Below are positions 1-12,761 of a stretch of DNA of 64,000 nt, one piece after another (the stretch's first letter is position 1; every line of letters begins with the position of its first letter). Origin of the DNA: Taxillus chinensis. Lineage: Eukaryota > Streptophyta > Magnoliopsida > Santalales > Loranthaceae. The DNA lies in assembly GCA_023512835.1 (NCBI GenBank), contig JAKCVP010000402.1, positions 372,001 to 436,000 of the forward strand, given 5' to 3'. The notes beneath the pieces are model-generated. The model was not told where the DNA came from. It did no database searches and worked only from the letters and a program-made list of their open reading frames with translations. A program made the translations under genes and the position numbers.

Positions 1-2163
1 ATGGAATGGAACGGCATTGGAGTTTCCCTTGCAAGCTTGTGGAAAGGGTAGCGGCCTACCAACCTGCCTGCCCACCTGCAAGCCTCTTACTCGGAAATAT
101 TTGACGTCTTTTCAGGCTTGAGCCTGATATCCACAGTATCTGTACAATAGCTGATTATGATTGGCTTACTCTTTGTTACTTTGAGACATGCTGTAGTGTG
201 CTTTTGATGCCGCGTGATGTTGGTCATACTTTTGTCGAAGATGATTGAGATGTGCAGTAGGTTGACCGTTTTGATCTGGAGGGGTGTAATGTTCATGATG
301 GGTTTTGGTCAAAGTGAAGAGATGATACAGCGCCCGCGAGTGAATATTTATTGCTGTAAGTTAGTGTTCGGTATTATCGTTGCTCGTAGCTTTGTGTTGA
401 CAGCAATGTCGCTCATGGCCCGCGTGATCATACACAATATCCAAGATCGCCTTTAGAAGGCTCATTTGGTGTGTACTAGGCGGGTTGCGAAGTCAAGATG
501 TAGCTCAGGTCGTTCTTGCTCGTGGCTTTCGTTGGCAGCTGAGGTTATTCAGGTATTAGGTAGGTGGTTATGTATCTTATATTTTCAGGTTGGAGTATGT
601 AGCGTGAATGCTAGAATACGGTAGACTGATTGTTCCCCGAAGTGGCACTGAAGGACTTACTTTGCAAGGAAATTCGACTTTATGAGGCGACTCTGCGGAA
701 TGCTGCGTATCGATGATCCAGAGTTTAGATGTATGAATTGGATGAACGGTGTATCTAGTGCAGTTGTCGGCTATTGGACGTGAACCTGCAGGTTTCCAGG
801 AGTGGTCATGCACTGGGCTGAACCTGAATTTGAGCTTGAGCGATTTGGAAGATGTCGAAATTCATTGCATCCTGAGATGAAAATGGAAGCGGTAGTACAG
901 CTCCAATCGTTCTGGGTGCTGGCTTGCTCTTGGAGTGGCGTCTCGCACGTCTCGTCTCACTTGATGAAAGTAGACTGGTTGATACTTGGAGCTGAATAAG
1001 GTATGCCGTGGAAAGGCGAATTTTCTGCTCGGAGGTGGCTCACATTGCGCATCCTACATCAATCGTGCAGCGTCCGATATATACTGTACACAAGCGCAAA
1101 TCGTGCAGCCAGACTTTGTGCTTGCATCGGAATTTGAGAACAACGATATACGAAGTGACCGTCGGCGAACAGGCTGGGGGACCACGGTCAACTGGTGCTG
1201 TGACTAATTTGAAAGAAGCTAGCGTTTGGTACGGGGGGGGAAATCCATGCTTCGTCGCATCGCGACTGACCGTGCCCTGGATCTCGCGTGGACAGCCTTG
1301 TCAGAACCTATTGTGGTACCATTCATAATGTAGACGTGCAGAATGAGATTGTTGGTGAACGTCGTGATATCAATTACTGCTTGTCCTGATACACTCAGAT
1401 TAGAGCATCTACTTTAGGAGGCAGTCCAGGAGCTGTGAGAGCTGCCGTCACAAAGACAGAAATTGTTAATTATGCTGCATAAGTCGCTTGATTATCTCAT
1501 AAGCGGTGAGATCCGGATCATAGTCAGCGGAACAGCGCAGGGCAGCTGCACCGATAGTGAGATCAAGCCAAGGAGCGGCTGCTACAAATACACGAGGCAG
1601 TGGTATGACGCCTTCCTTTGGTACGTATCGGAGTAGTCCAGGCACTAGATTGCCTTCGCTATGATACGTTTGTCGCCATCTAGAGCAGCTGTCTATGGAG
1701 AAGAGTGCCACGCGCCAGGACGTGGCTGAGAATTAAGGCTCTCCGATTCGAAGAGCTTCGTAGATCTACATCATCAATCGGCTTCGTTCGAACTGAGCAT
1801 TCCGGGGTGCATGCGGAAACTCCTGGGTCTCGGTCTGCTGTAAGTTTTGAAAGCCATGAAGCATGTCACGACCGCGGATCCGGGGCATCAAGATTTCAGA
1901 ATGTGTTTCTGCAAACATTCATGCACGCGAGCCGGGCCAGGGGCAGCTTGCGCACCCTTTACCCATATCCGCCACCGATGATGAGAGCGCAGTTATGGCA
2001 GTGCATACGATGCGGGGACAATAGAGTGAATGAAGACAGCATTGACAAAAGGCCGGAGCTTGACTAGTCGGCCCGGAGAAATCACGGAACGCCGTACGAG
2101 CCTGGGAGCAATGCCAAGATTTGGTAGGGTTTGTCACCTTTGGAGCCCTAGGGCTAGTCGACT
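1..2163. other. Region without a recognisable gene
   Basis: Only short open frames occur here on either strand, and none shows a domain, a signal peptide or a convincing splice pattern. The longest is a 120-codon frame at 1705-2067 (+) with no recognisable family; an 81-codon frame lies at 1466-1711 (-). The left edge may be the flank of a gene outside the window. The right end merges into the rpl15 leader. Confidence 0.5.
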
Positions 2164-2409
2164 GTGAGTGGTCAATGCGCGGCACGCCGAAATCCTCACC
2201 TCGCCGAGAAAGCATACACTTGCTTCTGTGCATCTCTCTCTACTAACAACACAGGTCGTCCGCACCACATTGCCAAGGTAAGTCTCTAGTCATCACTCAG
2301 TGTCATCTCTTCAGCAGACTCTCCGCTCCGCAGGAGTTTCTATGTGGACTCTTCCTCGCACGTTCTTGCAGCATTCACCGCAACAGCGCTAACAATTCGT
2401 CCTTCACAG
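2164..2409 (+). other. Probable spliced 5' UTR of rpl15 (two introns)
   Basis: The bases directly before the rpl15 ATG end in a clean acceptor (ttcacag, ending at 2409) with a CTAAC branch point near 2388 and a GTAAGT donor at 2278, giving a 132-nt intron that ends exactly at the start codon. A second acceptor (acacag, ending at 2254) follows a perfect TACTAAC near 2241 and could pair with GTGAGT at 2164, leaving a 23-nt leader exon at 2255-2277. No ATG lies in that exon. Leader introns are common in fungal ribosomal protein genes; the second intron is less certain than the first. Confidence 0.55.
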
Positions 2410-3137
2410 ATGGGTGCCCTCAAGTACGTCGAGGAGCTCCAAAAGAAGAAGCAGTCGGATATCCTCCGCTTTCTCCTGCGCGTTCGCTGCTGGGAGGTAC
2501 GTTGTCTACAGATTCTCGTAACCCGTTGAACTTTGCTGAGGGTTCTTGAACAGTACCGACAACTCAATGTCATCCACCGCGCTTCCCGTCCTTCTCGCCC
2601 CGACAAGGCCCGCCGCCTTGGATACAAGGCCAAGCAAGGATACGTTATCTACCGTGTTCGCGTTCGTCGTGGAGGTCGCAAGAAATTCGCTCCTAAGGGT
2701 GCAACCTACGGCAAGCCCACCAACCAGGGTGTCAACCACTTGAAGTACCAGCGCTCCCTCCGTACTACTGCCGAGGAGCGTGTCGGTCGCCATTGCGCCA
2801 ACTTGCGCGTTCTCAACTCGTACTGGATCAACCAGGACTCCACTTACAAATACTACGAAGTCATTCTGGTCGACCCCCAGCACAAGGCGATCCGCCGCGA
2901 TGCCCGCATCAACTGGATCGTAAATGCTGTGCACAAGGTTCGTGATCAATTCAACAGCTCGCATCTACGAACCACGGTTGCTAACTCTGTTTCTAGCACC
3001 GCGAAGTTCGTGGTCTCACTGCTGCTGGCAAGCGCTCCCGTGGTATCAACAAGGGTCACCGTTACAACAACACCAAGAGCGGACGCAGAAAGATCTGGAA
3101 GAAGCACAACAGCTTGTCCTTGTGGCGCTACCGGTAG
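2410..3137 (+). CDS. rpl15: 60S ribosomal protein eL15
   Basis: This is the cytosolic large-subunit ribosomal protein eL15, an rRNA-binding component of the 60S particle. Exons are 2410-2496, 2554-2937 and 2997-3137, and the joins restore an uninterrupted family sequence: it opens [14 protein letters not shown], continues through [17 protein letters not shown] and ends NSLSLWRYR. The 203-residue product has the normal length for the family. The ATG directly follows a likely leader intron. Introns of 57 and 59 nt use GTACGT and GTTCGT donors, and the second has a GCTAAC branch point. The region encoding the basic C-terminal tail is open in another frame too, which creates misleading long ORFs. 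Identification is secure. Confidence 0.97.
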
Positions 3138-4051
3138 ATGGTTCATACTTAGTCTGGCAATTGCTTACTGTAATGACCTTGTTGGTCTACTTCGGCATCG
3201 CCAGGGAGCAGTTGACACCGTCGAGAAGGCTCCGACTGAAGAAGGACAGGGACGCAAGAAGTCGCTACATTCAAAAGCGCATTTTACGAAGTCAAAAAGT
3301 TCAGAGCGTCTGGGGATCTCTACTGCTGCTACAGCATGGCCTAGGACATGGCGTCCACCTGCGAGGCATGAATTTGATGAACTGAATATGATCGTCACTT
3401 GTTTCTCACCTAAGACATGCGCTGCTAATAAACGTGACGCAGCAGGTTTCTTTGTGGACTGCCCTGACTCGCTTCCCGCAATTTCCCAGTACCTGAACGC
3501 GAACGCCGCGATAAGGCAGGCTTACATCAGAGATACAAGTAGCTACCTTTTCCTGCCTCTGTGACCCATCCCATGAATGCATATGTCTTGCCTCATTGTT
3601 CCAGTGATTTGTTTCTCTTTTGAGTCATGCCACTGGTAGCAGAGACCGATGATGCTTGGGCAGTCTCTTGCTCCTTCCGCGTGAGCGAGCGACCGACAGC
3701 CTGAGGTCCCTCTGCGGGGTCTTGCTATTCCGCTTCCTGATACTATTTGCCATTCCTGTCTTTTCCTCAACTATTAGCAAACTCAACAACAACAGCTCAA
3801 GCAAAGCTTTCTGCTGCGATTTCATTTCCTGGCGTTGTCTTGGGTCATTTCGTTTACACTCCTGTTGACCGTGCCGCCAAGTTCCTCGCTGACGTCGACC
3901 CGCGACCGCTTCCCTGGGCACTGTACACGACACCTTCCTTGAGCGAAAGCCACGACTATAGCGCATTCCAGCCATCTATACTCTCAGCCCCTGTCTCGGT
4001 GCACAAGATCAAAGCTTCGACCGGAGAGACCAATGTCCCGCACCCGCTACC
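3138..4051. other. Intergenic: rpl15 3' flank and HECT ligase leader
   Basis: No gene is recognisable in these 914 nt. Open frames continuing past the rpl15 stop are shadows. The right half is pyrimidine-rich and probably contains the promoter and 5' UTR of the HECT ligase. Confidence 0.5.
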
Positions 4052-7000
4052 ATGCCGACCTGGCCTTCACGCCTCCTCAACTCGAATCAATCGTCCAGCG
4101 CCAACACACCGAATGGTAGCAATCGCGTGACGCCAGGCGATCGCTATGTAGATTCAGATGAAGAAGGCTACTTTACAGAGCTTCTTCCACCGCACCTGCA
4201 GGATCCCTCAAATCCATTCGGAGGGGCCTTCCCCGCCCCACCGAACCCATCGTTCCGCTCTAATCACGGCCACTCTCGATCCCTAAGTGACAAGATACCT
4301 GCGCTTTTTGGTGGCAAGAAGAAGCTACATGCAGATGGCGAAGCATCCTCTGTCCCTGCTGACAGCTACATACATACACAGCATGGCTCAACATACAAAG
4401 GCAAAGCCCGGCAAGGTGAGGAGGAGGAGATGGTGACAAGTCGTTGTGCAACATGCGATACGAACGTGCAGTGGCCGAAGGGGAGAGCCGAATTTCGATG
4501 CTCGACCTGCCTCATGATCAATGACTTAAAGCCAATGCCGTTGCGCCCAGCTCCTGTGCCGGAGTCAACGGGCGCAAAGGTTGCGCCGGCTTACTTTAAC
4601 GAGCGAGGTACGCTGCTTTGTGTCTATCTGCAAGTAAGCATACTGACCGATATGATCTAGTCCAGCCGTTGAGCATACAGCGAACAAAAGCCATCATTGA
4701 TCGTTGTGTCACCGACTACGTTAGCTGGAAATTGCGACGACGTGGCTATGAGACTTCTGTAGACATGCATCGGCATGCACCAGCAAAGGACCAGCGACTT
4801 CAGCTGCCTGTTCATGAGCCTCCTCCAAATAACCTGTCTGCCCAAACAGCATCCTCACTGTCAGCATCCCCGCCCGACGGTCGAATGCGACTACCACAGC
4901 GGCAGATGTCCAGACCGCCGATTCCGCATGGACAGGCACAGTCGCCCCAAGCATTACCACGATCAAGAAGCACTGAGCCCCTTGGCGCATCACATCTACG
5001 TCGCAAACCATTGCCAGTCTCGCCTGAGTCTTTGCCTGTCAGAGCTCTTAAGGACCTGACGATGCCACGTTCTCCAGCAATTCCTAATGAGGCTGGCACC
5101 AGGCCAAAGACAGCAACCCCGACATCGCCTCATGGGCGTGCACCTCCCGTGCCTCTCACAGGTGAAGATCCGGAGAAGGGAAACAAGACCATCTTCGCAC
5201 CACTGGAAGACTATATCTTGCAGCATTACGGTCATTTTGAAACCTTGAATATTTCCTTCGTCAAGCATCGTAACAGAAGACCGCATGCACCTTCTCGGGG
5301 TAACGAGGAGATTCGTAACAAGATCCAATCGCCTCAATCGCAACCTTTAGCAGGTGCAATGAGTCCAGCAAAGGACCCTTTGTACGAGCTTGATGCAAAG
5401 ACTCTATTGATTGGTGACATTGCCGAGAACGGCCTTTGGTGGACCAGAAATACGCAAGATCGAACAGTGACTGGACCGCCTGCCAAACCAAGACCAGACC
5501 GTACAATTGAGCGAGCGCCGAGCCTTGTGACTGCGAGAACGCCTCAGATTGCCTGGCAAGAGCTCACCCAATGGTACTACCTGGTAATCTCTGCAGGTCG
5601 CGAATGGAAGTATTCACTTCGAGGTGCTTCCGAAGATTCTCTGGATCGAATGCTGTCTCAATTAGATGATACCGAATTGGCTCAGATCGATACTGCATTT
5701 GCTGAGGCTAGAGCGCACGTTCAAATAAAACTGCTCAAGGCTACAGAGGGCATACTCAAGCGGCCCGGACGGCCTTTGAAAGACCCAGCCGACATCCGCT
5801 TTTTGCTCATCATTCTCGCGAATCCTATGCTCTATCCAGGCGCAGTGAATGCAGCGCCCTTGCGAGAGCCAAGCGTCAAGATAAAAGACAGGCTCAAGGT
5901 ACCCATGAGCACGGATGACGGCTTTGAGAACGAGCAAACCCGTGCCGGCAAGGCTCTCGGGCCCTGGGAAGAAGGAAATGTCTTCGGCATCATAAAGCGA
6001 ACTTTTGGCCTGTTAGCCGGCACACCCATCGAGGTACAGAGAATGCTTGTGACTTGGTTTTCGCGATACGACGAGGAGCATTTTCGTAATGTCGTCAACC
6101 TCAATCTATCGTTCCTGAACATCCGGCTGCGGCGAAAGCGCGGGAGAAAGCGCAGCAACAGCAACAATAATGGCATCAGCGAACTGATTCCTAGCCTTTC
6201 CGGCACTAACATTGATGCCTCTGCCGAGCTTCATGCGGCGCTCGGTCTATCTGGAAAGAAGGCGAAAGTGCAAGATGCGAAAGATAGGTATCCAGCGTAC
6301 AGTGACGACTGGCAAATCAAAGCTGCTGCCAAAGTCATGTCTCTATTGTTCGCAGCAAACAAGAACTTCCATGGCGAGAGAAGTCCGGCAACAATTGCTG
6401 CAGATGCTGCGATGTCAAGACCAGGATCGTTGTCCAGGACGCACATCAAGATACATGGGCAGCTCATGTCAACATCAGATTTCTACAATACATTAGTAGA
6501 TACATCCGACTTGATCTTGGACTTTGACACCTGGGAAAACTCCCCCAGTAAGTTCACATTTTGCCAATATCCTTTCTACTTGTCCGTCGGCTCTAAGATC
6601 AGGATCATGGAGCACGACGCAAGAAGACAAATGGAGATCAAGGCTCGGCAGGCCTTCTTCCAGAGCGTCATTCGCAACACGGATGTGCAACGCCACCTCT
6701 TGCTGAAGGTGAGACGCGATTGTCTGGTAGATGATTCCTTGAAGGGCATCAGCGAGGTCGTCGCACAAGGTCAGGAAGAAATCAAAAAGGGACTCAAGGT
6801 CGAGTTTGTCAACGAAGAAGGTATTGATGCAGGCGGCTTGCGTAAGGAGTGGTTTCTACTCCTCGTGCGAGAGATTTTCGACCCCATGCACGGTTAGTAT
6901 GCGTCCCCTTTCTGGTACAAGCAGTTGTCTAATCGAAATAGGCATGTTCATTTACGACGACGAGTCGCAATTTTGCTACTTCAATCCCTACTCTTTCGAA

Positions 7001-7879
7001 ACGTCGGACCAGTATTACCTTGTTGGCGCGCTCTTAGGACTTGCAATCTACAATACGACTATCCTAGACGTCGCCCTTCCCCCTTTCACTTTCAAGAAGC
7101 TGCTAGCTTCCGGGCATGCTCCCGTGAATAGGAGTAGTCCGTTCATGCGCACTCCTCTGCAGTACTCGCTAGAGGACCTCGCGGAATGGCGGCCTCGCCT
7201 GGCGAAGGGACTGCGACAATTACTCGAGTTCGACGGAGACGTACAAGAGACGTTTTGTCGAGACTTTGTGATTGAAGTCGAGAAATTTGGGGTCATTGAG
7301 CAGATTCCCCTATGTGCTGGTGGAGAATCGCGAGCAGTAACAAACAGCAATCGGCAAGAGTTCGTCGACCTATACATTCGATTCCTTCTGGACAAACAGG
7401 TTACGAGACAGTTTGAGCCTTTTAAACGCGGTTTTTTCACCATTGCTGGAGGAAATGCCCTATCGCTCTTCCAGCCCGAAGAAATTGAATTGCTCGTTCG
7501 CGGTTCAGACGAGCCACTTGATGTCACCAATTTGAAAGCTGTAGCAACGTACGAAAATTGGCTGGACCATGGAGAGGAAATCAAAGGCTCTGCAGATCGC
7601 ATTCCCCTCCTCCAATGGTTCTGGCAATCATTCGAGGAAGCAGATCCAGCGGATCAGAGAAAGCTGCTCAGCTTCATCACTGGCAGTGATCGCATTCCGG
7701 CGGTCGGAGCCACCAACCTTCACATCAAGATTTCGTGTGCTGGTCCGGACTGGAGCCGGTACCCTATCGCACGGACTTGTTTCAATCAGCTTTTACTGTA
7801 TCAATATCGAAGCCGAGAGGAGCTAGTGGACAAGCTTTGGACTGCTGTCGCGGGCAGCGAAGGCTTTGGACTGAGATGA
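4052..7879 (+). CDS. hul4: HECT-type E3 ubiquitin ligase, Hul4-like
   Basis: A ubiquitin-protein ligase that would accept ubiquitin from an E2 on a catalytic cysteine and pass it to substrate. Exons 4052-4607, 4661-6892 and 6942-7879 join in frame to 1241 residues. The N-terminal part is disordered and rich in Ser/Pro; a putative zinc-binding motif (CATC and CSTC, about residues 131-152) follows. The HECT domain fills the last 400 or so residues, with the N-lobe motif EGIDAGGLRKEW and the C-lobe end GATNLHIKISC followed by ARTCFNQL; Cys of TCFN (about residue 1209) is the expected thioester residue. The overall layout of zinc-binding N-terminus, disordered linker and C-terminal HECT domain matches fungal Hul4 proteins. 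The start ATG opens MPTWPSRLL, and no better in-frame ATG lies upstream. Intron donors are GTACGC and GTTAGT. Confidence 0.92.
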
Positions 7880-8592
7880 TAATGTTTAACGCATTGAATG
7901 ACGGCCGACGAGATGACTTCGCTCACACTGCATTGCGGGGAGGTGATTTACGGGCTGGCTTTGCTTGATCGATAGCGTTCGAACTAAATGTACTGTCCCT
8001 GTATCTTCAATTGCTGTCGCATGTCATACAAAGAAGGCTCGCTGTCGGCTCACCGTGTTGCACGATATGCCTGCACACACCCTTCATGGGACTTGATGGT
8101 GTCGTTTTTGTCGACGTCCTCGCAGGTTTCGTTTGAAGACCATGCACTCGCCTCCTCCGGCGCTTGTAAGCCAAATGTAGCTATCGGCAAGGTAAAGTTT
8201 GTGGAAGCTTCTACAACGCGCTCATATACCAGATCGTATGCGTCTTTTCTGTCTACCATTCAAAGTCTTTAGCTTGATCTTTCCGAAGCTGGTCAACAAG
8301 TAGACGCTCAGGCTTGATATTCAGTGGTATTTCTCTAACGTTGATGCAGTCTCGTCAATTTATTTTCTCATCGCCCATAATCGCCGGACGGTGTCAAGCA
8401 TTGGATGATTATGCACTTGCGGCAGCACAACTCGTGCAGGTGGAAGACGTACTTGCGGCACATCTCGGATCTATATTTCCGAGAAAGCCGACGAGTAAAA
8501 CCGATCGATACCCATCTATCGTGCCATCCGAACTTTTTCTCTCTGCAAGCCAACCTCCACGTGCTCCTCCCTTCAACGCCTACACACCGACC
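7880..8592. other. Intergenic between HECT ligase and rrp3
   Basis: No gene is recognised in 713 nt between two same-strand genes. The rrp3 frame stays open upstream to about 8314, but this stretch shows no helicase-family sequence and is probably leader. Confidence 0.5.
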
Positions 8593-10119
8593 ATGGGCAT
8601 AAAGAGAAAGACACAGGCTCCTCCAGCCTCGGACAATGAGTCCCTCTCATCAGCTTCAGAGCTTGAGCCCTCTCCACCCCCTGCGAAAAAGTCAAAGTCC
8701 ACTACCTCTACCAAATCCGCAAACCCGGAAGCTGCTCCTACTACAACGACGTCAGGCGACAAGGCACCGATTTCACAGACGACATTTGCCGACCTAGGCG
8801 TCGCACGCGAACTTTGCGAAGCATGCTCCAATCTAGGCTTCACGCGCCCCACGCCCATCCAAGTCGAATCAATCCCTCCCGCGCTCGAAGGCCGAGACCT
8901 GATCGGTCTAGCGGAGACGGGCTCAGGCAAGACCGCCGCCTTTGCCCTCCCCATCCTCCAGCATCTCCTCAACGCCCCGCCCACGAAACAAATCTTCGCG
9001 CTCGTCCTCGCCCCCACGCGCGAGCTCGCCTTCCAAACAAAACAGCAATTCGAAGCGCTAGGTAGCACAATTGGCGTGCGCGCAGTGACCATCGTCGGCG
9101 GGCAGGATATGGTACAGCAGTCCATTGCACTCGAGAAGAAACCGCACATTGTCGTCGCTACGCCCGGGCGTCTTCTCGACCACCTTGAAAATTCAAAGTC
9201 CTTTTCGCTACGCGCGCTACAGTATCTCGTCATGGATGAGGCAGACCGTCTGCTCGATCTTGACTTTGGGCCGATATTAGACAAGATTCTGCGCGTCCTG
9301 CCGCGCGAAACACGAAGGACGATGCTCTTCTCCGCGACGATGAGCGGCAAGGTTGAATCGCTGCAGCGCGCATCACTGCGTAATCCACTGCGCGTGAGCG
9401 TCGCGGGCAGACCGCTGGACGGCAGCAGCATCGAAGGCGCAGGCGCAGGCGCGCAGTTGACAACGGCAAAACACACGACTGTATCCACGCTGCTGCAGCA
9501 CTACCTTTTCATCCCGCACAAGTTCAAAGATCCATACCTGCTCGCGCTGCTCACGGGCCCGTTTGCAGGATCATCGTGTATACTATTTGCGCGCACGGTC
9601 GTGGACACAAGTCGTATCACGCACTTGTTGCGCGCGCTGGGGCTGGGCGCAATACCGCTTCACGGCCAGCTAAGTCAGTCTGCGCGCCTCGCTGCGCTGA
9701 ATAAATTCAAGGCGCATAGCAGGGATATCCTCTGTGCAACGGACGTTGCGGCGCGAGGTCTGGATATACCGTCGGTGGATCTGGTGCTCAATTATGATTT
9801 ACCGGGCGATAGCACAACGTACGTGCATCGCGTTGGACGTACCGCGCGTGCAGGCAAGAGCGGAGTGGCGATTAGTCTCGTGTCGCAGTATGACATTGAG
9901 GTGTGGCAGCGCATTGAGAAGGCGCTGGGTAAGAAGCTGGACGAATACAAGGGCGTGACACGGGATGATGCAATGGTGCTGGCGGAGCGCGTGGGCGAGG
10001 GTCAGCGCGTCGCAAGACGCAAAGTCAATGATGAACAGAATAAGCAAAAGGAGCGAGGACGAGGAGGCCGCAAGGCGAAGAGGGGAGGAAGAGAAGACAT
10101 GGATCAAGACGAAGGATAG
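8593..10119 (+). CDS. rrp3: ATP-dependent RNA helicase Rrp3 (DDX47 family)
   Basis: A nucleolar DEAD-box RNA helicase needed for early pre-rRNA processing towards 18S rRNA. It is intronless and 508 residues long. In order: a charged Ser/Thr-rich N-terminus; the Q motif region (GFTRPTPIQ); motif [29 protein letters not shown] in [18 protein letters not shown]; then the helicase C lobe with [15 protein letters not shown] and [10 protein letters not shown]. The sequences around [16 protein letters not shown] and [15 protein letters not shown] are characteristic of Rrp3 rather than Dbp8. The C-terminus is basic (Arg/Lys/Gly rich). The chosen ATG gives MGIKRK; an in-frame ATG at 8344 would add 83 residues without family resemblance. 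The gene is noticeably GC-rich compared with its flanks. Confidence 0.94.
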   Translation: MGIKRKTQAPPASDNESLSSASELEPSPPPAKKSKSTTSTKSANPEAAPTTTTSGDKAPISQTTFADLGVARELCEACSNLGFTRPTPIQVESIPPALEGRDLIGLAETGSGKTAAFALPILQHLLNAPPTKQIFALVLAPTRELAFQTKQQFEALGSTIGVRAVTIVGGQDMVQQSIALEKKPHIVVATPGRLLDHLENSKSFSLRALQYLVMDEADRLLDLDFGPILDKILRVLPRETRRTMLFSATMSGKVESLQRASLRNPLRVSVAGRPLDGSSIEGAGAGAQLTTAKHTTVSTLLQHYLFIPHKFKDPYLLALLTGPFAGSSCILFARTVVDTSRITHLLRALGLGAIPLHGQLSQSARLAALNKFKAHSRDILCATDVAARGLDIPSVDLVLNYDLPGDSTTYVHRVGRTARAGKSGVAISLVSQYDIEVWQRIEKALGKKLDEYKGVTRDDAMVLAERVGEGQRVARRKVNDEQNKQKERGRGGRKAKRGGREDMDQDEG

Positions 10120-11375
10120 CCAATTGATCAAGATTAAATGCATTCATCGGCCTGACAGTCGGGAGGAAAGCATTAGTCCGGCCAGTCTATGCGGACGGAA
10201 ACAAAGAACTACAGTAATGCCAATGACTATTCCAAGGATCATTCCTGTCAGGCGCAATGCGCAGACAAAGAAAGAGTTATAGGTACAGCACCCAAGCAAA
10301 ACCATCATCAGGTTTCTGGGCGGCTGGACAAGTCTAAAGACGACCTTGTACGCAAATCCACCTGGTTGAATGCGATCAATCCAAGGCACGTCAATGAGCT
10401 AATGTGTCATGCTGGACAAATGATTGTTTGGCGAGATCAAGCGCAAAGATGTCAGACTAGCACGCGAACCTGTAGAAGACTGTCAGCAAATTCGGGGTCA
10501 GGGATCGACCTACACGGATCAGATGACTCCCGGTTTGGCCGGCCTTTCAGTGGAGACAGCTTCATTGGCCCAGGAGAGAGCGTACCGGGTGGTGACATCC
10601 TGGAAAGTGGCACGTGGAAGGAAGCGTAGGACGGATCCGGTGTCAGTCACAGAAGGGGTTGGTCAACCGAAAGGCAGGAACACATCAAGGTCCATCAGTA
10701 TCTCTCAGGGGAACCGGTCAAGTGACTCCACCATGATTGGTCTTCCTTCGGAGGTACCTTGAGACTTATGGAGAGGGCACTTGGAAGCGCACAAGACAGC
10801 ACAGGATCTGGGAATCAATGGCGTGTTGGACAAGGAAGAGCTGAGGATTCCGGGAATCCCAACATGGAGACCACATTCAAAGCTTAGAATAACTGTTGAA
10901 AGCAGCCAAGGCGATCACGAGTTGGATTCCAGTCCCTCGGTGCGCTGGATCCTTGCAAGGAACACATATTGCAGGTCATCGTATGTCATTTGTGAATCGC
11001 GCCGTGAATTCGTCCTCCCATTATCGTTTCCAAACCGCGAAGCTGAAGCCGAGTTTGTGGACGGGCCATAGCGACAAACCTGGGCCAGAAGCAAAATGTT
11101 CCGGGACCACACCAGAGAAGCGAGGAGACATCCCGGCGAAAGCCTATTGGTGAAGAAACAGACGCCAGGCTGCGATGCAAGAAACTCTCAAGACAGCCAG
11201 TAAAGCATTTTGAATGAAAACATCCGTCCATCACTGAATGTTGTAGGTGAGAAGTCGGTTCTCTGTCGATTCGATTCCTCAAGGGGTATCTTCAAAAGCG
11301 AGTCATAATCTTGATACGTGTTAGTAAAATTGGTTCGGTGACCAATTGTGACTGGCAAGAAGAGAGCGGGAGTAA
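10120..11375. other. Intergenic, convergent 3' flanks
   Basis: About 1.26 kb between the ends of rrp3 (+) and the SR-protein gene (-). Only short frames without recognisable features occur. It should hold the 3' UTRs of both genes. Confidence 0.5.
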
Positions 11376-12761
11376 TCACCAGTAGCCACGTCGGTCGTAG
11401 CCATCATAGCCGTCTCTTGGAGGAGGAGGTGGGCTACGAGCGCGACGTGAAGGAGAGACAGGTGGACGACCATAGCCGCCTCGTGATCCGTTCGCATATG
11501 GATCGTCGGGGTAGGCAGGAGGACGCGTACCGTAGCCGCCACCGCCGCCGCGAGGAGGGTAGGGTTCATCGGGGTAGCCACGACGAGGGGGAGGTGGGTA
11601 GTCGTCAATGGGAGGACGTCCGCGGACGGGAGGAGGCGGGGAGCGACCATAACGATCACGCGCATAGTAGTCATCGCGACGGGGAGGAGGAGGAGATCGC
11701 TCGCGGTATCCCCTTGGAGAATAGCCACGGGGTGGAGGTCCACGGCGATCATAATAGTAATCGTCGTAGTAGCCACCAGGAGGTCCGTAGCCGCCACGAC
11801 GAGGAGGTGAGCGGGAGCGGTAGCGCTGGCGTGGTTGTTCGGATTGGATCTATCATGCAGATGAGCTTCAAGAACAGACAACGAATGGACGCGGAAACTT
11901 ACGTCTGCGACACAGTGGACGACAGTGCCTTTGAAGTCACGACCATCAATTTTCTCAACTGCAGACTTCAGGTCTTCTTTGGTCTCGTACTCAACGAAGC
12001 TTTCGGTTTGGTGAGCGAAGGGAAAAGGAAGCGATCCAGAGTGACACTTACCCTTTGCCGTCATGTTCGCGAGCGACTTCGGAATAGACAACGTCCAAGC
12101 CATCGAGACGTGCAAAGTCCTTGAGATCCTGTGTCCGGGTAAATCAGCACGGTGACTCAGCGACTAATTGTACCTCATAGATTCCGAACATACCTGCCAG
12201 CTAGTCTCTGCAGGGAGCCCCGTTAGAGTCATGCGATAGACGGTGCGTCGTGTCCTAGGGACCGGGCGCTCCTGAGGAAATTGGGGGTCACGGGCCTTGC
12301 TGCCGCGCGCGAACTGAACGATGAGGCGATTGCCGTGAAAATCTTGGCCGTCTTGATATTGTTAGCATGGTTATCGCTGCGCGCATCGCGTCGAAGTGTA
12401 AAGGGCACGTACGGAAGGCTGTGAAGTCAAGTTAGCGAGAGTCGTCTATGGAGCGCAGGAGGGCTTGAAACATACCTGGGACAACATCTCGAGCATCCAT
12501 GGAATCTTTGTACTCGATAAAACCGAAGCCATTCATGAGCTTCACTTCAACAATCTCTCCAGTAGGGTGACGACTGGTGAAGTACTCTTCCACGTCGGCT
12601 TTGGAGGCTGTTGCAGGATCACAGTCAGCAAAGGACTCACGGCAAGTAGGGAAGGACATGAAATGCGCTCAAGGAAAACATGAGGGCGCGGAATCGATCA
12701 ACGTACTGTCGGGAGGAAGGTTGCCCAGGTAGAGGCGAGTGCTGCTCACTTCAGACGCCAT
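11376..12761 (-). CDS. srp2: SR-type pre-mRNA splicing factor with two RRMs (Srp2-like)
   Basis: An RNA-binding splicing regulator resembling fission yeast Srp2. Seven exons on the minus strand: 12761-12707, 12607-12476, 12418-12413, 12351-12194, 12128-12052, 11999-11903 and 11849-11376. They total 999 nt (332 residues) and every join keeps phase. RRM1 starts at residue 9 with RNP2 RLYLGNLP and has RNP1 GFGFIEY; it ends near GNRLIVQFARG. RRM2 begins YRMTLTGLP and contains GFVEYET. The last 157 residues form an Arg/Ser/Tyr/Gly/Pro-rich tail with RSRSPP and many RRGGY-like blocks, ending RRGYW. The third exon is only 6 nt and supplies AF of the VVPAFHG segment. Upstream of the ATG lies a 574-nt region shared with the end of the ETF-QO gene. 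Confidence 0.9.

Noticed and set aside
8344..8592. In-frame upstream ATG extending rrp3 by 83 residues
   Set aside because: The extension has no helicase-family or targeting features; MGIKRK at 8593 is the usual type of start.
11321..12115. Long minus-strand frame over the SR-protein gene
   Set aside because: It is the exon 7 region read in the wrong frame plus read-through introns; the spliced model gives a proper RS/RGG-type tail.
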